NCBI GenBank assembly: GCA_934438175.1
Contig: CAKSBH010000001.1
Span: 124,001-188,000, forward strand
Origin: an uncultured Eubacteriales bacterium
Lineage (GTDB): Bacteria; Bacillota; Clostridia; Oscillospirales; UBA644
Direction: 5' to 3'
DNA length: 64,000 nt
Shown here piece by piece: positions 8,200-16,688 of the stretch. Both the position numbers and the translations under genes were made by a program. Numbering within the stretch: the first letter of the stretch is position 1; each line of letters starts with the position of its first letter. The notes beneath the pieces were generated by a model. It saw only the letters and a list, made by a program, of their open reading frames with translations. It did no database searches and was not told the origin of the DNA.

Positions 8200-9234
8200 A
8201 TGAAAGAATGGGAATCCCCCGCATCCGCAGAGCAGATTGAGCATGTGTTGCTGATGCAAAACCGTGCGGCAAACATCCATCGGTTCCGGCAGAGGGTCAA
8301 CCGGCTTTCCGCCATTTTGTTCATTTGTCTCGGAGCGCAGGTTGTTCTGAATATTTTTCTGGGAATTTTATTGATTTCCGGTGTTTCGTTTGATTCGTTC
8401 TGGGGAGGTACATTTTTTCTTCAGCTTTTCTATACGTTGCTGTACGCCATTCCTGTTTTCTTCGGAGGGTGTGCCGCTCTCCGGCTTTCACCCCGGGAAT
8501 TTCTTTTGCGGGAAAAGGGGAACGTCGGACAGAAAATCCTTGCGGTTTTCGCATGTCTTGCCGGAGCCATGCTTGCCAACGTGGTGGTCTCTACCTTGCT
8601 GGAATTTCTTAAAAATGTGTTCGGAGGAGAAATTTCCTCCACAATGTCCAGTCTTTTGTTGCCGGAAGATGTGCCGGGCTGGATTGCGTATTTCTTTTTG
8701 GTTTGTATCCTTCCCGCCTTTGTTGAAGAGTTGATTTTCCGCGGTCTGATTCTCGGTTCGCTTGCCGGAATCAACCGGTTGTGGGCTCTTTTGATTTCTG
8801 CGGTCCTGTTTGGTGCGTTCCATGGAACGCTGGATCAGATTCCGTTTGCGATTCTGGTCGGCTTGATGCTTGGGGCGGCGTGTCTGTATTTCCGTTCGAT
8901 TTATGTCGCCATGGCAATTCATGCCGCCAACAATTTCATCAGTGTAATCATGCAGCTGGTCTCAACATATTGTGACGAAAAAACAGCCAATCGGATTTCG
9001 TTGCTGCTGATGGGATCTCTGATTCTGATCGGAACGGTCTGCTTTGTTGTTTTGGTGGCTTTCCGCCCGGAAAAGAGCGAACGTCCGGGAAAGCCCGCCG
9101 ACACGGCAACCTCCCTGTCCAATGCGTCAGCCGGACGGGCGGCGGTTTCGGCTCCGGTTCTGTGGGTGTTTCTTGTTGTACAGATTCTTTGGGCAATCGG
9201 TATCAATTATCTTTCGACCTTGCCGGTTGGATGA
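8200..9234 (+). CDS. CPBP family intramembrane glutamic endopeptidase
   Basis: 344 residues, multi-span. The Abi/CAAX-protease (PF02517) motifs are present in order: EELIFRGLILG (the EExxxR catalytic glutamates), FGAFHGTLDQ (FxxxH) and MAIHAANNFIS (HxxxN). Bacterial members cleave substrates inside the membrane and are often linked to bacteriocin self-immunity or peptide signalling. The target here is unknown, and the gene is not close to the peptide cluster at 28-43 kb. ATG 8200 follows AAAAGGAGA. The long upstream extension of the open frame overlaps the divergent gene and is not used. Confidence 0.88.
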   Translation: MKEWESPASAEQIEHVLLMQNRAANIHRFRQRVNRLSAILFICLGAQVVLNIFLGILLISGVSFDSFWGGTFFLQLFYTLLYAIPVFFGGCAALRLSPREFLLREKGNVGQKILAVFACLAGAMLANVVVSTLLEFLKNVFGGEISSTMSSLLLPEDVPGWIAYFFLVCILPAFVEELIFRGLILGSLAGINRLWALLISAVLFGAFHGTLDQIPFAILVGLMLGAACLYFRSIYVAMAIHAANNFISVIMQLVSTYCDEKTANRISLLLMGSLILIGTVCFVVLVAFRPEKSERPGKPADTATSLSNASAGRAAVSAPVLWVFLVVQILWAIGINYLSTLPVG

Positions 9235-9243
9235 TTCCTTTTT

Positions 9244-9282
9244 CAAAAAGAGAGAGATGCGAAGAAACGCATCTCTCTTTTA
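9244..9282. terminator. Bidirectional terminator
   Basis: AAAGAGAGATGCG / CGCATCTCTCTTT hairpin with a short loop and T runs on both sides. It separates the convergent CPBP protease and D,D-carboxypeptidase genes and overlaps the stop codon of the latter. Confidence 0.88.
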
Positions 9283-10362
9283 TTCTTTTTTCCATTTTCG
9301 ATACACATCCAGAAGTTTGACCGAATCCTCAAACCGCACATCGGAGGTCTCGGCTCCGAAAACAGCGATCAGAACGGTGGAATCTCCGGCGGTTGCCGCC
9401 GTCAGCAGGCAGAAGCCGGCTTCGTTGGTATGCCCGGTTTTCAGCCCGAGAATTCCCTTCCGATAGAACGGGGAAGATTCTTTCAGCAGTTCGTTTGTGT
9501 TTTTCCAGCGGTTGGTTTCGCCGCTGGCGTAGGTGACTTTTGCGCTTGCCAGGGAGGTGTATTTTGTAATCTCCGGTTCCGCCAGTGCCTGTTCGGCAAT
9601 GCTGATGAGGTCCCGTAAGGAGGTGTAATGGTCGTCATCGTGCCAGCCGTCCGGTGTGACAAAATGCGTCTGAACCAATCCGTCTTCTTCTGCCTGACGG
9701 TTCATTTCCCATACAAAACGGGAAACCGCTTCTTTGGGAGGAAGAACCGGAGATCCGGCAATCCGGCGGCCGGCTGCAACCGAAAGAACATAAGCAGCAT
9801 CGTTTCCGCTGGGAAGAAGCATTCCTTCAATCAGCATGGAGACCGTCAGCTTCTGTCCCTTTCGGATATAGGCGCGGGAGGAGCCGGAGCGGACGAGATT
9901 CAGTTCGTTTCCCGCCGTGATGATTTCGTCCGGATCCAGATAATGCAATGCGGTGAGAATGGTGTATAATTTGGTTACGGAGGCGGGATAGACACGCTCG
10001 TCCTCCGTATCCTTGCAGAAAAGAATCCGTTTTTCGGTCAGATCGTATACCAGCGCATGGCGCGCCTGAATGTTCGGCTGCGGGAACGGCTTTTCGGGCG
10101 GCTTCTCGTTTCCGTCCGAAGAGGGCTTTTCCTGCCCGTCCGAGGTGGAATTTTCCTGTCCGTCCGAGGCGGAATTTTCCTGTCCGTCCGAGGTGGAATT
10201 TTCCTGCCCTCCCGAAGGCGTTTCCTCTTGCCCCGGAGAAGAAATGGGGGTGGAATCCTGTCCGTTGGAGGGGAGCGGAGAAACCGGAGTTCCGGCACAT
10301 CCCGACAGCAACAGCAAAAGAATCAGAATCGCGGCGGTCAGGCGCCGGACAGCGGTTTTCAT
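9280..10362 (-). CDS. D-alanyl-D-alanine carboxypeptidase lipoprotein (PBP5/DacF type)
   Basis: 360 residues. A lipoprotein signal peptide (ILLLLLSGCAG; lipidated Cys at residue 22) is followed by a low-complexity Ser/Gly/Glu linker (about residues 30-90) built on an 8-residue repeat. The catalytic domain has the penicillin-binding motifs SVTK (active-site Ser), PSGN and LKTGHTNEAG. It would remove the terminal D-Ala from peptidoglycan pentapeptides outside the cell. The usual C-terminal beta domain of PBP5 is missing, so the protein is short. Being a lipoprotein rather than C-terminally anchored is consistent with that. Confidence 0.9.
   Translation of the reverse strand: MKTAVRRLTAAILILLLLLSGCAGTPVSPLPSNGQDSTPISSPGQEETPSGGQENSTSDGQENSASDGQENSTSDGQEKPSSDGNEKPPEKPFPQPNIQARHALVYDLTEKRILFCKDTEDERVYPASVTKLYTILTALHYLDPDEIITAGNELNLVRSGSSRAYIRKGQKLTVSMLIEGMLLPSGNDAAYVLSVAAGRRIAGSPVLPPKEAVSRFVWEMNRQAEEDGLVQTHFVTPDGWHDDDHYTSLRDLISIAEQALAEPEITKYTSLASAKVTYASGETNRWKNTNELLKESSPFYRKGILGLKTGHTNEAGFCLLTAATAGDSTVLIAVFGAETSDVRFEDSVKLLDVYRKWKKE
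10127..10212 (-). repeat. 24-bp in-frame tandem repeat in the carboxypeptidase linker
   Basis: About three and a half copies of a 24-base unit encoding [E/Q]NSTSDGQ-like octapeptides. It forms the flexible spacer between the lipid anchor and the catalytic domain. The copy number may vary between strains. Confidence 0.85.
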
Positions 10363-10473
10363 CGGAGAGTCCTTCTTTTCGACAGATTTCTTTTATTGTA
10401 GCACAAAATTTTTTGCTTGTCTATAGGGGTAAACTTTTTTTGCAGAAATGACCGAAAAGATAAGAAAAATATC

Positions 10474-10502
10474 TTGCGAAATAAAAGAAAATATGGTATA
10501 AT
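10474..10502 (+). promoter_or_regulatory. Sigma-A promoter of hom-lysC
   Basis: TTGCGA, 17-base spacer, TATAAT; 37 bases upstream of the homoserine dehydrogenase start. Confidence 0.8.
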
Positions 10503-10538
10503 TATTTATTATACTATAAGACATTGTGGGGTATTTTT

Positions 10539-11609
10539 ATGTTGAACATTGCCGTAATGGGCTACGGAGTGGTGGGCTCCGGCGTCGTCCGTCTGCTGTG
10601 GCAGAACCGGGATTTGTTTGCCCGGAAAACGGGAGAGGAAATCTTTGTCAAGTACATCCTTGACATCCGGGATTTTCCGGACGATCCGTTTTCCGATCGG
10701 ATGACAAAGAAATTCGACGATATCCTGGCGGACGATTCCGTCCGGGTGGTTTGTGAAGTGATCGGCGGCTGCGGACTGGCATATGAATTCACCCGACGCT
10801 GCCTAGCTGCGGGCAAGAGCGTCGTCACATCCAACAAGGAACTTGTGGCAAAGCACGCACCCGAATTGATGGAGCTTGCATACAATAAGAATGCGAAGTA
10901 TCTTTTCGAAGCGTCGGTGGGTGGAGGAATTCCGGTTCTGCATCCGATGCGGGAATGTCTGTGTGCCAACCGCATCTCCCGTGTGACGGGAATTCTTAAC
11001 GGAACGACCAACTACATTCTTACAAAGATGATCCGGGAAAACGTATCGTTTGAAGATGCGTTGAAGGAGGCACAGCGTCTGGGCTATGCGGAAGCGGATC
11101 CCTCCGCCGATGTGGACGGAAAGGATACCTGCCGGAAGATCTGTATTCTGGCATCGTTGGCGTTCGGCCGTCATATCGATCCGGATCTTGTACAGACACG
11201 GGGCATCCGTTCCGTCACACTTGCCGATGTGGAAAAAGCGGAAGCGCAGGGGTATCGGATCAAACTGCTGGGCTGTGCGCAGCAGGGAGAAAATGGTACG
11301 GTACACATCCTGGTCGGCCCGTGCGTGGTCAGGGCGTCATCGGTTCTCGGCAACATTGAAGATGTATTCAACGGTGTCGTCGTTACCGGAGATGCCGTAG
11401 GGGATGTGACCTTCTGCGGCAGAGGCGCCGGCAGCATGCCGACGGCAAGCGCTGTTGCTGCCGATGTGGCAGAGGCGTTGACGGTACCTGCTTCGGCTCG
11501 GGATGTGCAATGGGTGCGCACCGGGGACGATTTTGTTCGTCCGTTTGAAAATCTTCCGCTTCTTGCGGGAACCGATATCCCGGTTATGGAAACAGGAGGG
11601 GAAAAATAA
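10539..11609 (+). CDS. hom: Homoserine dehydrogenase
   Basis: 356 residues. The N-terminal Rossmann segment (NIAVMGYGVVGSGVVRLL) binds NAD(P)H; the catalytic part has TSNKELVAKH, EASVGGGIPVL, ILNGTTNYILTKM and AEADPSADVDGKDTCRK. The enzyme reduces aspartate semialdehyde to homoserine on the way to threonine and methionine. It lacks the C-terminal ACT domain found in many homologues, so direct threonine feedback may rest on the aspartate kinase instead. ATG 10539 is preferred over GTG 10524 because GTGGGG is then the ribosome site. The gene overlaps lysC by one base (TAATG). Confidence 0.93.
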   Translation: MLNIAVMGYGVVGSGVVRLLWQNRDLFARKTGEEIFVKYILDIRDFPDDPFSDRMTKKFDDILADDSVRVVCEVIGGCGLAYEFTRRCLAAGKSVVTSNKELVAKHAPELMELAYNKNAKYLFEASVGGGIPVLHPMRECLCANRISRVTGILNGTTNYILTKMIRENVSFEDALKEAQRLGYAEADPSADVDGKDTCRKICILASLAFGRHIDPDLVQTRGIRSVTLADVEKAEAQGYRIKLLGCAQQGENGTVHILVGPCVVRASSVLGNIEDVFNGVVVTGDAVGDVTFCGRGAGSMPTASAVAADVAEALTVPASARDVQWVRTGDDFVRPFENLPLLAGTDIPVMETGGEK

Positions 11610-12808
11610 TGGGACTGATCGTACAGAAATTCGGCGGTTCGTCTGTAGCGGACAAAGAGCGGTTGTTTCATGTCGCCGGCATTGTAACGGATTGCCGGAA
11701 AGAAGGAAATTCCGTTGTGGTTGTTGTTTCCGCGCAGGGTGACACGACCGATGAACTGATTGAAAAAGCAAAAGAAATCAACGAAAATCCGTCCAGGCGT
11801 GAAATGGATATGCTGCTGGCAACCGGAGAGCAGATGTCGGCGTCTCTGCTTGCTATGGCAATCGGGAAACTGGGGTACCCGGTGGTGTCGCTGTCCGCAT
11901 TTCAGGTGGGAATTCATTCCGACAGCAACTACGGAAATGCCCGTATCAAAACCATCGATACCGAGCGGCTGACGCACGAACTGGAGGCAGGAAAAATCAT
12001 CATCGTTACGGGTTTTCAGGGAATTAACCGTTATGACGATATTACCACCCTGGGGCGCGGCGGCTCAGATACAACAGCCGTGGCTCTTGCCGCCGTGCTG
12101 AAGGCAGATCTTTGTCAGATTTATACCGATGTGGACGGGGTCTATACGGCAGATCCCCGCAAGGTGCCGCATGCACGGAAGCTGAGCGAGATCTCGTATG
12201 ACGAGATGCTGGAGCTGGCCACGCTCGGTGCGCAGGTTCTTCACAACCGCTCGGTGGAACTTGCCAAGAAGTATAATGTGAAGCTTGAGGTCGTGTCGAG
12301 TCTGCAACGGGTTCCCGGCACTCAGGTGAAGGAGGACACAAAAGTGGAAAAAATGCTGATTACCGCTGTTACCAAAGACAGCAACGTTGCCCGGATTTCG
12401 ATTGTCGGGCTGGAAGATACGCCGGGAGTTGCGTTCAAACTTTTCTCCGTTCTGGGGCAGAAGCGCATCAACATCGACCTGATTCTGCAGTCCATCGGCC
12501 GTGACGGAACCAAGGATATTTCCTTTACGGTTTCCGAAACCAACCTGGATGCCGCACTGGAAATTCTCCGTGAGAAATACCGGGACGAAAAAATTTCGTA
12601 CAGCCGGGATGTCGCTAAGGTTTCGGTCGTCGGAGCGGGTATTCAGACCAATGTCGGCGTGGCGTCCAAGATGTTTGAAGCCCTGTATTCCGCAGGAATC
12701 AATATCCGCATGATCAGCACATCCGAAACGAAGATTTCCGTTTTGCTGGACCGTAAGGATGCCGACAGTGCCGTTGCGGCAATTCATCGTGCTTTCTTCG
12801 GGGATTGA
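11609..12808 (+). CDS. lysC: Aspartate kinase
   Basis: 399 residues. It begins with the kinase signature LIVQKFGGSSVAD; further catalytic-domain motifs are TGEQMSASLLA, FQGINRYDDITTLGRGGSDTTAVALA and YTDVDGVYTADPR. Residues about 260-399 form two ACT domains that bind the feedback amino acid. It phosphorylates L-aspartate, the first step to lysine, threonine and methionine. Translation is coupled to hom by a one-base overlap. The tRNA-Gln promoter starts within two bases of its stop codon. Confidence 0.95.
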   Translation: MGLIVQKFGGSSVADKERLFHVAGIVTDCRKEGNSVVVVVSAQGDTTDELIEKAKEINENPSRREMDMLLATGEQMSASLLAMAIGKLGYPVVSLSAFQVGIHSDSNYGNARIKTIDTERLTHELEAGKIIIVTGFQGINRYDDITTLGRGGSDTTAVALAAVLKADLCQIYTDVDGVYTADPRKVPHARKLSEISYDEMLELATLGAQVLHNRSVELAKKYNVKLEVVSSLQRVPGTQVKEDTKVEKMLITAVTKDSNVARISIVGLEDTPGVAFKLFSVLGQKRINIDLILQSIGRDGTKDISFTVSETNLDAALEILREKYRDEKISYSRDVAKVSVVGAGIQTNVGVASKMFEALYSAGINIRMISTSETKISVLLDRKDADSAVAAIHRAFFGD

Positions 12809-12809
12809 C

Positions 12810-12838
12810 TTGACATCTGTTTTTCTGCGTGCTATAAT
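12810..12838 (+). promoter_or_regulatory. Consensus promoter of the tRNA-Gln gene
   Basis: TTGACA, 17-base spacer, TATAAT; a perfect sigma-A promoter 33 bases before the tRNA. Confidence 0.93.
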
Positions 12839-12871
12839 AGCAACGTTGATTCGCCGGGCGGCGGATCACGA

Positions 12872-12946
12872 TGGGGTGTCGCCAAGCGGTAAGGCACCAG
12901 ACTTTGACTCTGGCAGTCGCTGGTTCGAGTCCAGCCATCCCAGCCA
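12872..12946 (+). tRNA. tRNA-Gln (anticodon UUG), CCA encoded
   Basis: The cloverleaf folds fully: acceptor stem TGGGGTG/CATCCCA (one G-T pair), anticodon stem CCAGA/TCTGG with loop CTTTGAC (anticodon TTG at 12904-12906), T-arm CTGGTTCGAGTCCAG, discriminator G and encoded CCA. Confidence 0.96.
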
Positions 12947-12980
12947 AACCTCCCGCGCGTCAGCGCGGGAGGTTTATTTT
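12947..12980 (+). terminator. Terminator of the tRNA-Gln gene
   Basis: AACCTCCCGCGC / GCGCGGGAGGTT hairpin with a GTCA loop followed by TATTTT, directly after the CCA end. Confidence 0.92.
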
Positions 12981-13025
12981 CCTTTGTCCGATAACTGTTG
13001 GTTGACAAAATAAATCAACAATCGC

Positions 13026-13054
13026 TTTACAAAGTGCTTGTTACTTGATATAAT
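13026..13054 (+). promoter_or_regulatory. Promoter of the XRE regulator gene
   Basis: TTTACA, 17-base spacer, TATAAT, about 43 bases before ATG 13097. Confidence 0.78.
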
Positions 13055-13096
13055 AAGATTGGTTCCAAAATACATATGATTGAGGAGGCGTTGCAC

Positions 13097-13684
13097 ATGT
13101 CAAATCTGAAAATAGGCAATAAGATTAAAGCGAAAAGAAGGGAGCGTAATCTTACACAAGAAGAGCTTGCGAGTATGCTTGGAGTGACCAAAGCCGCAGT
13201 CAGCAAATGGGAAAATGAAGAAAGTTACCCCGACATCATGCTTTTGCCGCAAATTGCGCAGTTGTTTCACATGACCATGGACGATCTTTTTGACTTTTCT
13301 CCCAATGACAAACCATTGGTTGTCGTGAATGAATATCATTTCGGATTATCTCTTGAAACGGTGGACAAACGAATTATGGATTACGGCATTGCGAAGGAAT
13401 GCAGCATTGATAAGGTCGGCGACACATGGGAAGTACGCTTTCATTTTGTCTCTACGCGGGAAGATATTCCGCATATCTTGCAAAAATACATAAAACCGGG
13501 TGTGCTGATAGACGGTTATAGCGTAAGAATTGCGGATGGCAAAATTATTCCCGATAGTAAACCGAATAAATGTTATATATGCACTGAAAAAATTTGGGAG
13601 TACAATATTACGGATAGGAAGTATCTTAAAGCGATGTTGGATGAGCAATCCTCGATGGGACTCATAGACGAGGATGATTTGTGA
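13097..13684 (+). CDS. XRE-family transcriptional regulator
   Basis: 195 residues. The N-terminal 65 residues are a Cro/C1-type helix-turn-helix (RNLTQEELASMLGVTKAAVSKWENEESYPDIMLLPQIAQLF). The remaining 130 residues are not recognised and may be a ligand or protein interaction domain. GAGGAGG lies 8 bases before ATG 13097, which settles the start over ATG 13076. The gene is AT-richer than hom/lysC and sits just behind the tRNA-Gln, a frequent insertion site, so it may be acquired. Its target is unknown. Confidence 0.82.
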   Translation: MSNLKIGNKIKAKRRERNLTQEELASMLGVTKAAVSKWENEESYPDIMLLPQIAQLFHMTMDDLFDFSPNDKPLVVVNEYHFGLSLETVDKRIMDYGIAKECSIDKVGDTWEVRFHFVSTREDIPHILQKYIKPGVLIDGYSVRIADGKIIPDSKPNKCYICTEKIWEYNITDRKYLKAMLDEQSSMGLIDEDDL

Positions 13685-14223
13685 TTACACGGGGCGGCAT
13701 CCAAATTGACCTGTAGACACACCGGCAGTGCCGGCTCCCAATTTCGGGTGTCGTCACTGCTGTTTTTTTGCTTCTCACACGACGGTGAAATCCGTTGTGA
13801 AATTCGTACCATGTTGAGTGTCTGATTTTGATGCAGGCACGAAGAAAACAGCACTTTGGCAAGTCAAAGTGCCGAAAAGCGGAGATTTCGAGAGATTTTT
13901 CCTGCTCCAATCCGTCAAAGCGGATTGGGGCTGTTTTCTGACTCTGAAGTTTTTCGGGATTTTGTAGATGCATTTCTGCGCTTTGCGCGGTTTTCGGGTC
14001 TGTAGACAGATTCGAACCAACGAAATGCATTTTGATATAGATTCCCCACGAAACCAAAACCGTGGACAGATTCGGACTAACGCATAGACGAATTCATTAA
14101 TTTGTGATATAATAAGCTCAACGCAAAGTTGAGGACAATTCGTTTTTAAGTCGCTTCTTATTCTCCAAGGTATGTGTTACAATATAATCACGGTACCGAA
14201 ATATTCTACTTGGAGGTTATATC
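13685..14223. other. Non-coding stretch with a structured element
   Basis: About 540 bases between two XRE regulators. A long minus-strand open frame exists (about 13660-14057) but has no ribosome site, and the DNA folds into nested hairpins (see 13844-13938), so I take it as non-coding. A TATAAT at 14108-14113 with a weak TAGACG 17 bases upstream, and another TATAAT at 14183-14188, may serve the downstream regulator. Confidence 0.5.
13844..13938. other. Nested hairpin (three-way junction-like) element
   Basis: GAAAACAGC (13844-13852) pairs with GCTGTTTTC (13930-13938). Inside lie two perfect 8-bp hairpins, GCACTTTG/CAAAGTGC (13851-13872) and CCAATCCG/CGGATTGG (13907-13928), each with a 6-base loop. 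The nesting suggests a structured RNA or a small mobile, MITE-like DNA element. From memory, similar stretches recur in gut Clostridia and are often mis-annotated as short proteins; I cannot verify that here. Confidence 0.5.
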
Positions 14224-15363
14224 ATGTCATCAACAATGGGACAGATCATCAAAGATCTGCGTACGAAAAACGGTTTTACGCAAGAGGAGCTTGCTGAACG
14301 GCTTGGGGTTACTTATCAAGCAGTTTCAAAATGGGAGAATGATACAGGGATGCCGGACATTTCGCAGGTTGTTCCGCTTGCATCAATATTCGGTGTTAGT
14401 ACAGATGTGCTGTTTGGCATTGCCGACACAACAGAAGATGAAGAAGCATGGAAAATTGTTCAACACGCCAGTGGCATAGAAAAATACGGTGAAGTTGAAT
14501 CGTATTTAAACGCTTATGATATTTTACTTGACGGGTTGAAGAAATATCCCAACAATTTGATCATTATGATTAATTGTATGAATCTCGGCGCTTCGCTTTC
14601 ATTGCCGGAAAACGGATGGATTTATGTTGAAAAACGAGCCAAAGAAATTGCATCTGAAACGATTCGTCAAGCGAACTTTATTATAGCAAATTCGAAAAAT
14701 ATCACCGATATTTTATCTGCTCGTCAAGTCTTGGTTTTTCTTTATTGTACACAAGGAAAATTTGATTTAGCATCGAACGAAGCAAGAAACTTTCCCCCTC
14801 GCGCCGATTTAACCGTGTATTCCAATATGGCAATCGTTAATGAATACATGGCTAATTACAAAAGAACCGCAACATGTCTTTGCAGCAATATTGACTATAC
14901 GTTGCAATCCTTTGAAAATGATATTGCGCGACTTGGAAAAACATACTATAACGACGGAAAATATAAGGATGCTATTGCTGTATACGAAACATTTTTCGAG
15001 GTTATGAGTGTAATATTCAAAGACGAAATTCCTCTTTCATATCATGATTTTGATTCGGGAGACTGTTATTTGCTATTAGCAGAAGCATATCTTGCAACAG
15101 GCGAAACCTCAAAGGCAATGGGTGCCGTAGAAAAATCTGTTATGTATTATATTGATTTTTACAGCACATATACGGGACAAAAAGTTTTACAGCGTAGCCA
15201 TATCAAATCACCTGTCATAAGGGAAACCGAAGTGATCACGTCATTGCCTAAGGAAAACATAAAGCAGATGTTGCTAAACAAATTATCTACACCCGGAATT
15301 CAATCCTTGAATCAGGAAACTCGTTTCCTTGAACTATTTGCTATCGTGAATAATCTGTCATAA
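14224..15363 (+). CDS. XRE-family regulator with TPR-like C-terminal domain
   Basis: 379 residues. Residues 5-65 are a Cro/C1 helix-turn-helix (NGFTQEELAERLGVTYQAVSKWENDTGMPDISQVVPLASIF). The rest is helical with repeat-like segments (for example LGKTYYNDGKYKDAIAVYETFF and LLLAEAYLATGETSKAM) typical of TPR-type peptide- or protein-binding regulators. GGAGG precedes ATG 14224. The coding sequence is clearly more AT-rich than the surrounding chromosome, suggesting horizontal acquisition together with the neighbouring regulator. Targets are unknown. Confidence 0.85.
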   Translation: MSSTMGQIIKDLRTKNGFTQEELAERLGVTYQAVSKWENDTGMPDISQVVPLASIFGVSTDVLFGIADTTEDEEAWKIVQHASGIEKYGEVESYLNAYDILLDGLKKYPNNLIIMINCMNLGASLSLPENGWIYVEKRAKEIASETIRQANFIIANSKNITDILSARQVLVFLYCTQGKFDLASNEARNFPPRADLTVYSNMAIVNEYMANYKRTATCLCSNIDYTLQSFENDIARLGKTYYNDGKYKDAIAVYETFFEVMSVIFKDEIPLSYHDFDSGDCYLLLAEAYLATGETSKAMGAVEKSVMYYIDFYSTYTGQKVLQRSHIKSPVIRETEVITSLPKENIKQMLLNKLSTPGIQSLNQETRFLELFAIVNNLS

Positions 15364-15504
15364 CATCTCACATTTCATCTTCACTATTACATATCTACTT
15401 TACTTTTCACTTCCCTGTGTGAGGATTGGCGAAGTTGCAGACAAGGGAATTTGAAATAAAAAGGAACAAAAATCATCTTTTTACGAAAGTCGGGTGCTTT
15501 TATT

Positions 15505-15999
15505 ATGATTGTAAGAACCATGGAAGAAAAGGACATCGGTCCATGTCTTGAAATATACAACGATTACATTGTCAACACGTGCTTCACCCTTGAAGAAGAG
15601 CCGCTGGATTTTGAGACTTTCCGGGAACGATGCCGGGATATTGCAAAAAGATATCCTTTTATTGTGTCGGAAAATGAAGAAGGCATTGTTGTAGGGTACG
15701 CGTACCTGGATACATTCAATCCAAGAAGTGCCTACAGAAGAACGGCGGATTTATCCATTTATGTGAGTAAGGATCATCTGCATGAGCATGTCGGCGGAAT
15801 TTTATTGGAGGAGATCGAAAAACGTGCAAGAAAAGCCGGAATAACCAATCTGATAGCGATTGTTACGGACGAAAACGTAAACTCCTTGAATTTTCATCGG
15901 AAAAACGGCTTTATCGCAGAGGGGACGATTCACGATGTGGCAATCAAGTTCGGCAGGGTTCTGGGCGTATATTACCTCAGAAAGGCCTTGAGCCCGTGA
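15505..15999 (+). CDS. GNAT N-acetyltransferase (phosphinothricin acetyltransferase-like)
   Basis: 164 residues with a GNAT fold of the PAT type: N-terminal IVRTMEEKDIGPCLEIYNDYI, FTLEEEPLDFETF, the central strand TADLSIYVSKDHLHEHVGGILL (acetyl-CoA loop region) and C-terminal NSLNFHRKNGFIAEGTI. Such enzymes acetylate amines, including amino acid analogues, using acetyl-CoA. The substrate is not predictable. The gene stands alone and has a terminator about 100 bases downstream. Confidence 0.85.
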   Translation: MIVRTMEEKDIGPCLEIYNDYIVNTCFTLEEEPLDFETFRERCRDIAKRYPFIVSENEEGIVVGYAYLDTFNPRSAYRRTADLSIYVSKDHLHEHVGGILLEEIEKRARKAGITNLIAIVTDENVNSLNFHRKNGFIAEGTIHDVAIKFGRVLGVYYLRKALSP

Positions 16000-16093
16000 A
16001 CGGAACAGGAGAGTGCACACTTGTTCCTGCACGAATCCGACTGACCGGTTGCATTTTTTGTGATAATTTGTTAAATTCTTCTTTGTCCGGTAT

Positions 16094-16123
16094 GAAAAAG
16101 CACTTGTGTCCAAGTGCTTTTTT
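16094..16123 (+). terminator. Rho-independent terminator
   Basis: AAAAAGCACTTG / CAAGTGCTTTTTT hairpin with a TGTC loop, downstream of the acetyltransferase gene. Confidence 0.9.
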
Positions 16124-16196
16124 CTGTTATAGCCGTCTGCGGAGGATGAGAATCGCTTCCGGCAATTTTTCTTTGCCATAAAATGCGGAAACGGGA

Positions 16197-16225
16197 TTGA
16201 AAAAAACGCTCATCGCTGGTATAAT
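16197..16225 (+). promoter_or_regulatory. Promoter of the small protein / two-component operon
   Basis: TTGAAA, 17-base spacer, TATAAT; 58 bases before ATG 16283. With no terminator before 18053 it may drive all three genes. Confidence 0.78.
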
Positions 16226-16282
16226 AAAAAGCAGAGATCTGTCGCAAGGTTCCGGGTGTACAGAAAAAGGAGGAGAGAAAGC

Positions 16283-16606
16283 ATGGTTGAGTCAAAGATC
16301 TATATCGGACTGAATGATTTAACGACGAACACACAACTCTTTGAAAACGAGAAATATGTCCGGGTACTCCGCAAGGTGTGCTATTCATACAAGATTCCTT
16401 TTTCTTTTCATATGCAGGAAGGCGGATATGTTTACGAGAACGGCGAATATGCCAAAGAAACAAGTCTGGTTCTGACTCTGATTGATGTTGAAAAAAGCGT
16501 TGTCGAGGATATTGCCAAAGACCTGTGCGCCTTCTTCCGTCAGGAATCCGTTTTGGTTACCGAAAATCCGATTCATGCGTATTTTGTTCGTGAAACCCTA
16601 GGATGA
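16283..16606 (+). CDS. Small conserved-looking protein of unknown function
   Basis: 107 residues, soluble, no signal peptide. GGAGGAG 8 bases before ATG 16283 marks the start; the frame extends upstream to 16256 without a site. The sequence (for example YIGLNDLTTNTQLFENEKYV and KDLCAFFRQESVLVTENP) suggests a compact alpha/beta fold, but I do not recognise a family. It is followed 82 bases later by the LytTR response regulator and could be co-transcribed with it. Confidence 0.65.
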   Translation: MVESKIYIGLNDLTTNTQLFENEKYVRVLRKVCYSYKIPFSFHMQEGGYVYENGEYAKETSLVLTLIDVEKSVVEDIAKDLCAFFRQESVLVTENPIHAYFVRETLG

Positions 16607-16688
16607 GGGTTTGGCTTCAGGCAGGACCCGAACGACGGTGCGGCGATGTGGATTGTTTGGATAAGAGCATGGATCAGGGGGGATTTTC

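Noticed and set aside
10524..10538. GTG 10524 as the start of homoserine dehydrogenase
   Set aside because: The GTGGGG there serves better as the ribosome site for ATG 10539, where the family's Rossmann start (LNIAVMGYG) begins.
13662..14057. A minus-strand ORF of 131 codons overlapping the structured element
   Set aside because: It has no ribosome site, and the DNA is better explained by nested hairpins; frames like this are frequent false calls.
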